Source: Lachnospiraceae bacterium (GTDB lineage: Bacteria; Bacillota; Clostridia; Lachnospirales; Lachnospiraceae). From it: a stretch of DNA of 35,667 bases. The notes under the pieces are model-generated. The model saw only the letters and a list, made by a program, of their open reading frames with translations. It did no database searches and was not told where the DNA came from. Shown piece by piece: positions 25,645-32,175 of the stretch; positions within the stretch are counted from its first letter, which is position 1; every line of letters starts with the position of its first letter. A program made the translations under genes and the position numbers. Location: the NCBI GenBank assembly GCA_021200475.1, contig JAJQGP010000012.1:1-35667 (forward strand). Reading direction: 5' to 3'.

Positions 25645-26526
25645 ATGCGCCTGGCAGGACGGGGGTACTGTATGAGACATGCTTTGGAGATAGGATGCTT
25701 AGGTTTAGGCATCCTTTGTCTTTTTTATTATGCCGGAATCGTATCCTATGCCGGGATCTCGACAAGCTTTGCCTGGATCTGGGTTCTGGGCGGTGCGATT
25801 CTGCTCTCGCTGTGCGGGGGAGAGCATTACCTGGAAAAACATCCGGGGAGCTTTCTGCGCTTTGCGGCAGGGGCGGTGTCTGCCTTGCTGCTGCTGGCGC
25901 TTGTGGTTGTTCTGGTAATCGGCAGCCGCGTGTTTTCTGCCATGCGCACGGATGGCAGCTACTCGTTCGCAGCTGCGGGTTCTGACGAGGGAAAACAAAA
26001 TCCTCTGCCGCCGCTGGTTTACTCTGCTTCCGAAGAGGAGCTGGAGTATCTGGTGGTACTCGGGGCGCAGGTCCGCGGAACCGTCCCTTCCCGCGCTTTG
26101 AAAAATCGGCTGGAACGCGCGGACGCCTATGCCAGAGAGCACCCGGATACGCTTCTGATTCTCTCCGGGGGACAGGGAGCGGACGAAGATATTTCGGAAG
26201 CGGAGTGTATGTACCGTTATCTGACGGAAGCCGGGATTGCGGAGAACCGGCTGATCCTGGAGGAGGAATCGACCAGCACACAGGAAAATCTGAAGTACTC
26301 TGCCGCTGTCATTCGACGGTTATCCGAAAGTGACGCAGAAGAGGAAGTAAGCAGTTCGGTTGGCGTGATCACGAACAATTTTCATATTTACCGGGCGCTC
26401 TGGTATGCCAGAGAGCAGGGCTATACGGATGTATGTGGCCTTTCGGCCACGTCCGATATCGGTATGCTGCCCCACAACGCTCTGCGGGAGATCTGTGCAA
26501 TTCTGGTGAATTGCCTGCTTCGTTAG
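25645..26526 (+). CDS. YdcF/ElyC family membrane protein
   Basis: 293 residues from the ATG at 25645 (AGGTGAAAAG upstream); an ATG at 25672 is possible too. Three membrane helices occupy about residues 12-100. The outer C-terminal DUF218 domain has YLVVLGAQVRG, SRALKNRLERA, LILSGGQGADE, EAECMYRYL, EEESTSTQENL and ITNNFHIYRA, the full family pattern. ElyC and SanA relatives are linked to envelope integrity and vancomycin sensitivity. It is a second, membrane-bound paralogue of the protein at 10376. Confidence 0.87.
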   Translation: MRLAGRGYCMRHALEIGCLGLGILCLFYYAGIVSYAGISTSFAWIWVLGGAILLSLCGGEHYLEKHPGSFLRFAAGAVSALLLLALVVVLVIGSRVFSAMRTDGSYSFAAAGSDEGKQNPLPPLVYSASEEELEYLVVLGAQVRGTVPSRALKNRLERADAYAREHPDTLLILSGGQGADEDISEAECMYRYLTEAGIAENRLILEEESTSTQENLKYSAAVIRRLSESDAEEEVSSSVGVITNNFHIYRALWYAREQGYTDVCGLSATSDIGMLPHNALREICAILVNCLLR

Positions 26527-26577
26527 AATGTATTGAAAAAAATCCAAAAAACAGCCGGAAAAACATTTGATATTTTC

Positions 26578-26605
26578 TTGACAAATGTTTTTGGTTTGGT
26601 ATAAT
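26578..26605 (+). promoter_or_regulatory. Strong promoter of the fhs control region
   Basis: Consensus TTGACA (26578-26583), 16 bases, consensus TATAAT (26600-26605). It drives the riboswitch leader and fhs, with a predicted leader of about 505 bases before the ATG at 27118. Confidence 0.85.
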
Positions 26606-26618
26606 GAGTGGCAAGTGA

Positions 26619-26695
26619 GAGGTTTTGATTGCTGACGGACCAGTGGAGCACCACAAGGTAATCAAAATAATAATTTTGTCGACCGTCTGGACAGC
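26619..26695 (+). promoter_or_regulatory. ZTP (pfl) riboswitch aptamer
   Basis: P1: TTTTGATT (26623-26630) with AATCAAAA (26660-26667). Inside, CTGACGGA on the left and AAGG on the right flank P2 GTGG-AGCA-CCAC (26643-26654), the pfl arrangement. After an AT-rich linker comes the 3' subdomain GTCGACCGTCTGGACAG (26678-26694), very close to the family's CCGCCUGGGC-type hairpin. ZTP riboswitches sense ZMP/ZTP, which builds up when 10-formyl-folate is short, and commonly precede folate and purine genes, usually switching them on. The 3' subdomain runs into the terminator at 26690, the usual design. No covariance search was possible. Confidence 0.82.
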
Positions 26696-26725
26696 ATGAT
26701 TCATTTCCATTATGCTGTCTTTTTT
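26690..26725 (+). terminator. Intrinsic terminator of the ZTP riboswitch
   Basis: GACAGCAT (26690-26697) pairs perfectly with ATGCTGTC (26712-26719), followed by TTTTTT (26720-26725). The left arm uses bases of the aptamer's 3' subdomain, so aptamer and terminator should be mutually exclusive. Confidence 0.85.
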
Positions 26726-26810
26726 CTTTTCAGAACCTCCGCGAATAATTTTATATTGTTACGGGTAATGCTCTCAGGACCGGCTGAAAAGAGAGGTCAT
26801 GGGAGATTAC

Positions 26811-26908
26811 AGGTAGAGTAGATACGGTACGTTAAGTGTCACATGATGGGAAGGTCTTTGTTGTGAACGAAGGAGTTATTCCGCGTTACGGTATCGCTTC
26901 CGCTACTG
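26811..26908 (+). promoter_or_regulatory. THF riboswitch aptamer
   Basis: The stretch holds the hallmarks of the tetrahydrofolate (folT) class in order: GAGTAGAT (26817-26823 region), GTTAAGTG (26831-26838), TGGGA (26847-26851), AACGAAGGAG (26866-26875) and CCGC near the end. P1 pairs GTAG (26813-26816) with CTAC (26903-26906); P2 pairs GATAC (26821-26825) with GTATC (26891-26895); P3 pairs TCACA (26839-26843) with TGTGA (26862-26866). THF riboswitches bind reduced folates and precede folate transport or synthesis genes. It sits downstream of the complete ZTP unit and upstream of fhs. Confidence 0.87.
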
Positions 26909-26976
26909 CGTTCAGAAGGATGGCGTGCTGGATATCATCTGATATCATGGCAAATGATTCCCTGCGCAGTTTTTTT
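26905..26976 (+). terminator. Terminator downstream of the THF aptamer
   Basis: ACTGCG (26905-26910) can pair with CGCAGT (26965-26970), directly followed by seven T (26970-26976). Inside lies GATATC-ATCT-GATATC (26931-26946) with flanking pairs. The left arm shares bases with the 3' strand of the aptamer's P1, so the two structures compete. The long inner region makes the exact fold uncertain. Confidence 0.6.
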
Positions 26977-27039
26977 GTGCCTTTTTAAGCTTCTTTCCGG
27001 CTTCTCGGATAAGAGCTACTTCACAGACATGTCGCGGGA

Positions 27040-27091
27040 ATACCAGGGCAGAGCTCTGGCTGACGTCTTTCTTCATTTTCACCACTGGTAT
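27040..27091 (+). promoter_or_regulatory. Hairpin before the fhs ribosome binding site
   Basis: ATACCAG (27040-27046) pairs with CTGGTAT (27085-27091). The helix ends a few bases before the fhs ribosome binding site (AAGGAGAGGAG). It could affect translation or simply stabilise the message. Confidence 0.35.
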
Positions 27092-27117
27092 TTATAAGGA
27101 GAGGAGATTTTTTAGCT

Positions 27118-28803
27118 ATGGGATTCAAATCTGACATTGAAATCGCACAGGAAACACCGATGTCCCCGATTACGGAGATCGCGGCAAAGGCAGGGATTGA
27201 CGAGAAGTATCTGGAGCAGTATGGCAAGTATAAGGCAAAGATCGACTACAACCTGCTTCGTGAGACAGATAAGAAGGATGGCAAGCTCGTTCTCGTGACA
27301 GCAATCAACCCGACGCCGGCTGGCGAAGGCAAGACGACGACGACCGTTGGTCTGGCAGATGGCCTTCAGAAGCTTGGCAAGAATGTTATGGTAGCGCTGC
27401 GTGAGCCGTCTCTTGGACCGGTCTTTGGTGTAAAGGGCGGAGCGGCCGGCGGCGGATATGCACAGGTTGTTCCGATGGAGGATATCAACCTTCACTTCAC
27501 AGGCGACTTCCATGCGATTGGCGCAGCGAATAACCTGCTGGCGGCTATGCTGGATAATCATATTTATCAGGGTAACGCGCTGAACATTGACCCGCGCAAG
27601 ATCACTTGGAGACGCTGCGTGGATATGAACGATCGTCAGCTTCGTTTTGTGGTAGATGGCCTTGGCGGAAAGACCAATGGTGTACCGAGAGAGGATGGCT
27701 ATGACATCACGGTAGCTTCCGAGATCATGGCAGTGCTTTGCCTGGCAAGCGATATCACAGACCTGAAAGAGCGTCTTTCCAGAATCATTGTTGGCTATAC
27801 TTATGGCAAGGTTTCGGAGCAGAAACCGGTGACCGCCGGCGACCTGCATGCACAGGGCGCGATGGCAGCTCTTCTGAAGGATGCCCTCAAGCCGAACCTG
27901 GTACAGACGCTGGAGCATGTACCGGCCATCGTTCACGGCGGACCATTCGCAAACATCGCGCATGGCTGCAACTCCGTAACGGCGACGAAGATCGCTCTCA
28001 AGCTCGCGGATTACACGATCACAGAGGCTGGTTTCGGTGCAGACCTGGGCGCTGAGAAGTTCCTGAACATCAAGTGCCGTATGGCTGGCCTGCATCCGAA
28101 CGCGGTCGTTATCGTAGCGACGGTTCGTGCGCTGAAGTACAATGGCGGTGTTCCGAAGGCGGATCTGAACCAGGAGAACCTGGAAGCGCTGGAGAAGGGT
28201 CTTCCGAACCTGCTGAAGCATGTCAGCAACATTAAGAACGTATACAAGCTTCCGTGTGTAGTTGCGATCAACGCATTCCCGACCGATACAAAGGCGGAGC
28301 TGGATCTCGTTGAGAACAAGTGCCGTGAGCTGGGCGTAAACGTGGCTCTGTCCGAGGTATGGGCAAAGGGCGGCGAAGGCGGCATCAAGCTGGCAGAGGA
28401 AGTAATCCGTCTGGTAGAAGAGCCGAACGATTTCTCCTTCAGCTATGAGCTGGAAGGCAGCATCGAAGACAAGCTGAACACCATCGTTCAGAGAATTTAC
28501 GGCGGCAAGGGCGTAGTCCTGACGGCGGAAGCGAAGAAGCAGGCGAAGCAGCTCGAGGATATGGGCTATGGCAACTGCCCGATCTGCGTAGCGAAGACCC
28601 AGTACTCCCTGACTGACGACCCGACCAAGCTCGGTGCGCCGACCGACTTCGAAGTGACTGTTCGGAACCTCAAAATCTCCGCGGGTGCCGGCTTCATCGT
28701 AGCTCTGACCGGCGACATCATGACCATGCCTGGTCTGCCGAAGGTACCGGCTGCAGAGCGTATCGATGTAGATGAGACAGGAAAGATTTCCGGACTGTTC
28801 TGA
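27118..28803 (+). CDS. fhs: Formate--tetrahydrofolate ligase
   Basis: 561 residues, the usual length. It makes 10-formyl-THF from formate, THF and ATP for purine synthesis and, in acetogens, the methyl branch of the Wood-Ljungdahl pathway. The ATP site is [15 protein letters not shown] (64-78); [20 protein letters not shown] and [14 protein letters not shown] are further family blocks. Codon use is strongly biased, suggesting high expression. Control appears to be at the RNA level through the ZTP and THF riboswitches upstream. A terminator follows at 28912. No other one-carbon gene is adjacent. Confidence 0.97.
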   Translation: MGFKSDIEIAQETPMSPITEIAAKAGIDEKYLEQYGKYKAKIDYNLLRETDKKDGKLVLVTAINPTPAGEGKTTTTVGLADGLQKLGKNVMVALREPSLGPVFGVKGGAAGGGYAQVVPMEDINLHFTGDFHAIGAANNLLAAMLDNHIYQGNALNIDPRKITWRRCVDMNDRQLRFVVDGLGGKTNGVPREDGYDITVASEIMAVLCLASDITDLKERLSRIIVGYTYGKVSEQKPVTAGDLHAQGAMAALLKDALKPNLVQTLEHVPAIVHGGPFANIAHGCNSVTATKIALKLADYTITEAGFGADLGAEKFLNIKCRMAGLHPNAVVIVATVRALKYNGGVPKADLNQENLEALEKGLPNLLKHVSNIKNVYKLPCVVAINAFPTDTKAELDLVENKCRELGVNVALSEVWAKGGEGGIKLAEEVIRLVEEPNDFSFSYELEGSIEDKLNTIVQRIYGGKGVVLTAEAKKQAKQLEDMGYGNCPICVAKTQYSLTDDPTKLGAPTDFEVTVRNLKISAGAGFIVALTGDIMTMPGLPKVPAAERIDVDETGKISGLF

Positions 28804-28911
28804 TTTTAGTTGACTGTAACCCTGTGGGGGACGGGAATATCCTGTCTGTCGGACGAGGATGCCGTCGGGCGGGGCTTGCTCTTCTTGGAAGTTAATAATT
28901 GAAAAAGACGG

Positions 28912-28949
28912 GCCGCGCTGTGGCAGATGTGCGACAGCGTGGCTCTTTT
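28912..28949 (+). terminator. Terminator after fhs
   Basis: GCCGCGCTGT (28912-28921) pairs with ACAGCGTGGC (28934-28943) with one G-U, followed by TCTTTT. A weaker hairpin GACGGGA-ATA-TCCTGTC lies upstream near 28829-28845. Confidence 0.65.
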
Positions 28950-28974
28950 ATGCACACAGGCGGGTGTAGAAATT

Positions 28975-29040
28975 TGCGGCTTGCGCCGCATCCGCCTGGC
29001 GCAGGCGGACAGGAGGCAAAAGGCGCGCCTCCTGCTCGAT
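28975..29040 (+). promoter_or_regulatory. Structured leader element, copy 2 (foot CCTGCTCGAT)
   Basis: Three hairpins in a row: TGCGGC-TTGC-GCCGCA (28975-28990), TCCGCCTG-GCG-CAGGCGGA (28991-29009) and CAGGAGGC/GCCTCCTG (29010-29034). It ends in CCTGCTCGAT (29031-29040), 26 bases before the DUF1576 start. All arms are perfect. The first two hairpins abut, and the third follows without a gap. Confidence 0.6.
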
Positions 29041-29066
29041 TTCTTTAAAAAGGTGAGTGATAAGAA

Positions 29067-30443
29067 ATGAAGATTAAAGAGGAAGATAACAGCAGCCTGA
29101 TTTTTAAGATCCTGCTTGGCTTTTCTGTGGCGTTTATCATCGGATCTCTTTTTGCCGGGGACATCGGAAATCTGATTCCCGGATTTATCACGATCAATAC
29201 CAGACCGTCCCAGTTTACGATGGATTATTTCGTGCTTGGCGGACTGGGAAGCTCGTTTTTGAATACCGGCATGGTGGGGCTGGGATGCTGCGCGCTCCTT
29301 TATTTTACAAAAGCGAAGTGTACTGGTCTGACGGTGGCTGCTTACTGGCTGAATGTGGGGTTCGCTACCTTCGGTATGACGTTCGTCAGTATCTGGCCGT
29401 TTTTCTTCGGCGTGTGGGTGTATTCCAGAATCAAGAAGGTTTCTTTTGGCAGCGTGGCCAACATGGCCATGTTTTCCACCGCTTTGGCGCCGTTCGCGAT
29501 GGAGCTGATGTTCCGCTACCCCAATCAGGAGACCAGCGGCTTCAGCTTTGTGGGACTGCTCCTGGCGATTGTGCTTGGCGTTGTGGTCGGCTGCGTGATG
29601 CCGTCTCTGTGTGCGCACGCACCGGCGTTCCACAAAGGATATGATCTTTATAACGCGGGACCGGCGGCCGGATTTTTAGCGTTTCTGGTGTATTGTATAT
29701 TATATCGTTCCCCGGGAGTGGAGGCACCTTCTAATACCAATCTCGGAGATGGTCATCGGCTGTTTGTCAACGTATTTTTTATTATCGTATTTTTGCTGTG
29801 TTTCGTGACTGCCTGGATGCTGGATCACGACTGTCTGAAGGACTACAAAAAGCTCTGGGCCAGCGATGGCTATAAGACAGACTATACCGCCACGTTCGGT
29901 ATGCCGGCGACGCTGGTCAATATGGCCGTTTACGGTCTGTTTATTCTGCTTTACTACAATGTGGTACAGGGAATGACCATGACCGATGGGCAGCTCGTCT
30001 TCACCGGTGCAAAGTTTACCGGCGCAACCATGGGCGCGATTATGTGTATGTACGCGTTCTGCGCGCAGGGCGCCCAGCCGCGGACGGTATTTCCAATCAT
30101 GGTCGGCTATGCGATTGCCTCGCTGCTCCCATTTTTCATGTATGTGGGCGGCGTGACCGACACCCAGAACTGGACCCTGACGACACAGGGCATCCTGGTG
30201 GGTATGTGCTTCGCAAGCGGCCTTGCGCCGGTATCCGGAAAATACGGCTTCTGGGGCGGCGTCATTGCCGGAGCGCTGCACGCGACGCTCGTTTTGAGTG
30301 TTCCTCTGCTGCACGGCGGGTTCTGCCTGTACAATGGCGGCTTCACCTGCGGCATCGTCGCCTTCCTGCTCATCCCGGTCTTCGAGTGCTACTGGAAGCC
30401 AAAGGAAGAGCGGCTTGCAGCGCGGAAAGCAACGGGAAAGTAG
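29067..30443 (+). CDS. DUF1576 polytopic membrane protein
   Basis: 458 residues with about ten to twelve membrane helices and a basic, charged end (WKPKEERLAARKATGK). The pattern, with FSVAFIIGSLFAGD at the start, the Gly-rich LHGGFCLYNGGFTCGIVAF near the end and PVSGKYGFWGGVIAGALHA before it, is the DUF1576 family of Firmicutes. It is likely a transporter, but no substrate is known. Ribosome binding site AGGTGAG. The gene stands alone after the hairpin element and meets the FMN-binding-like gene tail to tail with a ten-base gap. Confidence 0.85.
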   Translation: MKIKEEDNSSLIFKILLGFSVAFIIGSLFAGDIGNLIPGFITINTRPSQFTMDYFVLGGLGSSFLNTGMVGLGCCALLYFTKAKCTGLTVAAYWLNVGFATFGMTFVSIWPFFFGVWVYSRIKKVSFGSVANMAMFSTALAPFAMELMFRYPNQETSGFSFVGLLLAIVLGVVVGCVMPSLCAHAPAFHKGYDLYNAGPAAGFLAFLVYCILYRSPGVEAPSNTNLGDGHRLFVNVFFIIVFLLCFVTAWMLDHDCLKDYKKLWASDGYKTDYTATFGMPATLVNMAVYGLFILLYYNVVQGMTMTDGQLVFTGAKFTGATMGAIMCMYAFCAQGAQPRTVFPIMVGYAIASLLPFFMYVGGVTDTQNWTLTTQGILVGMCFASGLAPVSGKYGFWGGVIAGALHATLVLSVPLLHGGFCLYNGGFTCGIVAFLLIPVFECYWKPKEERLAARKATGK

Positions 30444-30453
30444 TGCAACCGTT

Positions 30454-30981
30454 TTATGAGCTTTCCGCCGCTTTGGCGATGGAGAGCGCTTTTGAGACAG
30501 CATTGAATAAAAGCTGGGAGGTATACCTGGTCTGTGCAGAGCAGGTGATGCCGTCCAGCTTTTGTTTTTCCAGAATCTGGGACGCGAGATTTTCCAGAGC
30601 GGAGGGCACCAGCGGATAGGCGGCTTCCGTCGCCTCGCTTAAGTTGACCAGCTCAATCGCCAGAATCCGGTCAGAGCTCACCGTGACCTGTACATCCGCT
30701 TCCGCGTCGCCCAGCCTGACAGAGGAGGTGTAGACCCCGGCGATATAGGGACTGTTGCCGGCTGCAGACGTGGGATTCGCTTCCACCGAGGCGGTTTCTG
30801 TGATGTCCGAACCGCTCTGCGTGACATTCGTATTTGTCTGTGCTTCTCCGGCATCGCTGGAACTCTTCTTTGTAAACATCAGGACCAGACAAAGGAGCAG
30901 TGTTATCACAAAAAACGCCAGAATCAGTGTGTATACAATTTCTCTCAGCTTAAAAACCATGATTTTCGGACCGGAACTCAT
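30454..30981 (-). CDS. Membrane-anchored FMN-binding-domain-like protein
   Basis: 175 residues. One membrane helix (about 17-37, TLILAFFVITLLLCLVLMF), a Ser/Thr/Asn-rich spacer (39-78), then a domain with the FMN_bind pattern: IAGVYTSSVRLGDAEADVQV, ILAIELVNLSE and a C-terminal DGITCSAQTRYTSQLLFNAV. In true flavin-carrying members the end reads SGATxTS, with FMN attached to the last Thr. Here it reads SAQTRYTS, so flavin attachment is doubtful. The domain faces outside. No partner redox genes are adjacent. Confidence 0.65.
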   Translation of the reverse strand: MSSGPKIMVFKLREIVYTLILAFFVITLLLCLVLMFTKKSSSDAGEAQTNTNVTQSGSDITETASVEANPTSAAGNSPYIAGVYTSSVRLGDAEADVQVTVSSDRILAIELVNLSEATEAAYPLVPSALENLASQILEKQKLDGITCSAQTRYTSQLLFNAVSKALSIAKAAESS

Positions 30982-31052
30982 AAGCTTTCCCCACGTACAA
31001 GACTTGTTGGTACAGTATATTTCAGGAAGGACTTATTTTATGCGCCAAATTG

Positions 31053-31070
31053 GTAACTGTTCAGAACAAC
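31053..31070 (+). repeat. GTAACTGTTCAGAACAAC repeat word
   Basis: Matches the reverse-strand word at 15962-15980 over 18 bases with two differences and is related to 438-451 (GTAATTGTTCAGGA). All copies are intergenic. Confidence 0.4.
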
Positions 31071-31198
31071 ATCGAAAAGAAAAGCCAGGCGCTGCGAAAA
31101 AAAGGAGCAATGCTTCTTTCTGGAATCAGAATAAAAATTCTTTCAAACGTACATATTATAGTAAACAACATTCGTTCGTTTGCGGTTATAATGCGCAC

Positions 31199-31276
31199 GG
31201 CCGCGCAGGGAATATTTCTGGCTAACGCCGGACGCGGCCAGCGCGGGCGAACAGGGAGAAAATCTCCCTGCTCGAT
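31199..31276 (+). promoter_or_regulatory. Structured leader element, copy 3 (foot CCTGCTCGAT)
   Basis: Hairpin A: GGCCGCG (31199-31205) with CGCGGCC (31233-31239), containing CTGGC-TAAC-GCCGG. Hairpin B: CAGGGAGA (31252-31259) with TCTCCCTG (31263-31270) around AAA, extended by CGA/TCG. It ends in CCTGCTCGAT (31267-31276), 29 bases before the lipoprotein start. Confidence 0.6.
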
Positions 31277-31305
31277 TTGATAAAAGTGTAAAGGAGAAAG
31301 AAAAA

Positions 31306-31770
31306 ATGAAACTCTGGAAAAAGTACGTATTGTGTATTGCCTGTGTGTGCTGTATGGCCATGCTGGCCGGGTGTGGCGCGGATGATGCTGTCGACGATAA
31401 CACAACGCAGGAGTCAGCCAACACGGACGAGAGTGACACGGAGGATGTCCGGGAGGATGCGGATACGGACAGCGGGTTCGATGATGATGCAGCGGATGGG
31501 ACGGCTGACGAAGGAACCGATGAGAACGGCCTCGTAAATGACGCGACGGGAGATGAAAACGGAACCGGCGGGACCGATGCAGACACAGGTACCAACGGTA
31601 CGGATGGAACGAATGAAAACAACACGACCAACGAGGACGGAACCATTGCGGATGATCTGGGCGATGCGGGAGACGATATCGCGGATGGCGTCGGCGACGC
31701 AGGCAAAGATGTCATAGATGGCGTGGAAGATGTCGGTGACGCGCTCACCGGGAATGAGACGAATGACTGA
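31306..31770 (+). CDS. Acidic low-complexity lipoprotein
   Basis: 154 residues with a clear lipoprotein signal peptide: MKLWKKYVLCIACVCCMAML, then the lipobox LAGC with C23 as the lipidated residue. The mature part is nearly all Asp, Glu, Gly, Asn and Thr, disordered in the middle, ending in a quasi-repeated stretch (DDLGDAGDDIADGVGDAG, then KDVIDGVEDVGDALTG) that could form amphipathic helices with an acidic face. It may bind cations or act as a surface spacer; function is unknown. RBS AAAGGAG. Confidence 0.75.
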   Translation: MKLWKKYVLCIACVCCMAMLAGCGADDAVDDNTTQESANTDESDTEDVREDADTDSGFDDDAADGTADEGTDENGLVNDATGDENGTGGTDADTGTNGTDGTNENNTTNEDGTIADDLGDAGDDIADGVGDAGKDVIDGVEDVGDALTGNETND

Positions 31771-31796
31771 GGCGGGCAGCCTGATTTACTGAATTT

Positions 31797-31850
31797 ATGC
31801 GTTGCGTATTTGTCTGGCGTATGCTATGATAGATACGCAACGCATTTTTT
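31797..31850 (+). terminator. Terminator after the lipoprotein gene, overlapping a promoter-like sequence
   Basis: ATGCGTTGCGTAT (31797-31809) pairs perfectly over 13 bp with ATACGCAACGCAT (31833-31845), followed by TTTTTT (31845-31850). The 23-base loop and the left arm also hold a promoter-like TTGCGT, 17 bases, TATGAT. Confidence 0.7.
31802..31830 (+). promoter_or_regulatory. Candidate promoter for the XRE/RhuM pair
   Basis: TTGCGT (31802-31807), 17 bases, TATGAT (31825-31830). The -35 lies inside the left arm of the 13-bp inverted repeat and the expected start point falls in the right arm, so the repeat could be both terminator and operator. Confidence 0.4.
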
Positions 31851-31974
31851 ATCCAATAGAAAAGTCCTCCGAACTTCCCTGTTGGACAAAACCCTCCGGG
31901 GGATGCACATGCCGCGCTTAAGAAAATTGTCTGCCGGCGGCAGGTTTTGCGGCGGAGATTAACGGAGAAACGAC

Positions 31975-32175
31975 ATGGAAAATAAAAACAGAATCAGAGA
32001 GTTGCGAGAAAGTACGGGTATGAACCGAAAGGATTTTTGTGAGTTCTTTCAAATTCCTTATAGGACGGTCACAGATTGGGAGCTGGGCAACAGACACGCA
32101 CCGGAGTATGTGATTCGTTTGCTGGCCTATTACATTCAAACGGAAAACATTCACAAGGAGGCAAACGAACAATGA
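31975..32175 (+). CDS. Small XRE-type helix-turn-helix protein
   Basis: 66 residues: MENKNRIRELRESTGMNR, then DFCEFFQIPYRTVTDWELGN as the helix-turn-helix and a final helix (YVIRLLAYYIQ). It is most likely a DNA-binding autoregulator. Its stop overlaps the RhuM start by four bases (ATGA), so the two are translationally coupled. Composition is more AT-rich than the upstream genes. RBS ACGGAGAA. Confidence 0.8.
   Translation: MENKNRIRELRESTGMNRKDFCEFFQIPYRTVTDWELGNRHAPEYVIRLLAYYIQTENIHKEANEQ

Larger units (their letters stand above)
30982..31305 (+). other. Divergent gap between the FMN-binding-like and lipoprotein genes
   Basis: No gene is supported in these 324 bases. The contents are a GTAACTGTTCAG repeat word at 31053-31070, an A-rich middle, a TATAAT (31187-31192) with no good -35 that may serve the lipoprotein gene, and the hairpin element at 31199-31276. 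Confidence 0.5.

Noticed and set aside
28806-29633. - strand open frame covering the fhs-DUF1576 gap
   Set aside because: It overlaps the fhs terminator, the hairpin element and the DUF1576 gene; composition is shadow-like.
31061-31280. Short open frames in the A-rich gap before the lipoprotein gene
   Set aside because: They run through the hairpin element, lack ribosome binding sites and show no family features.
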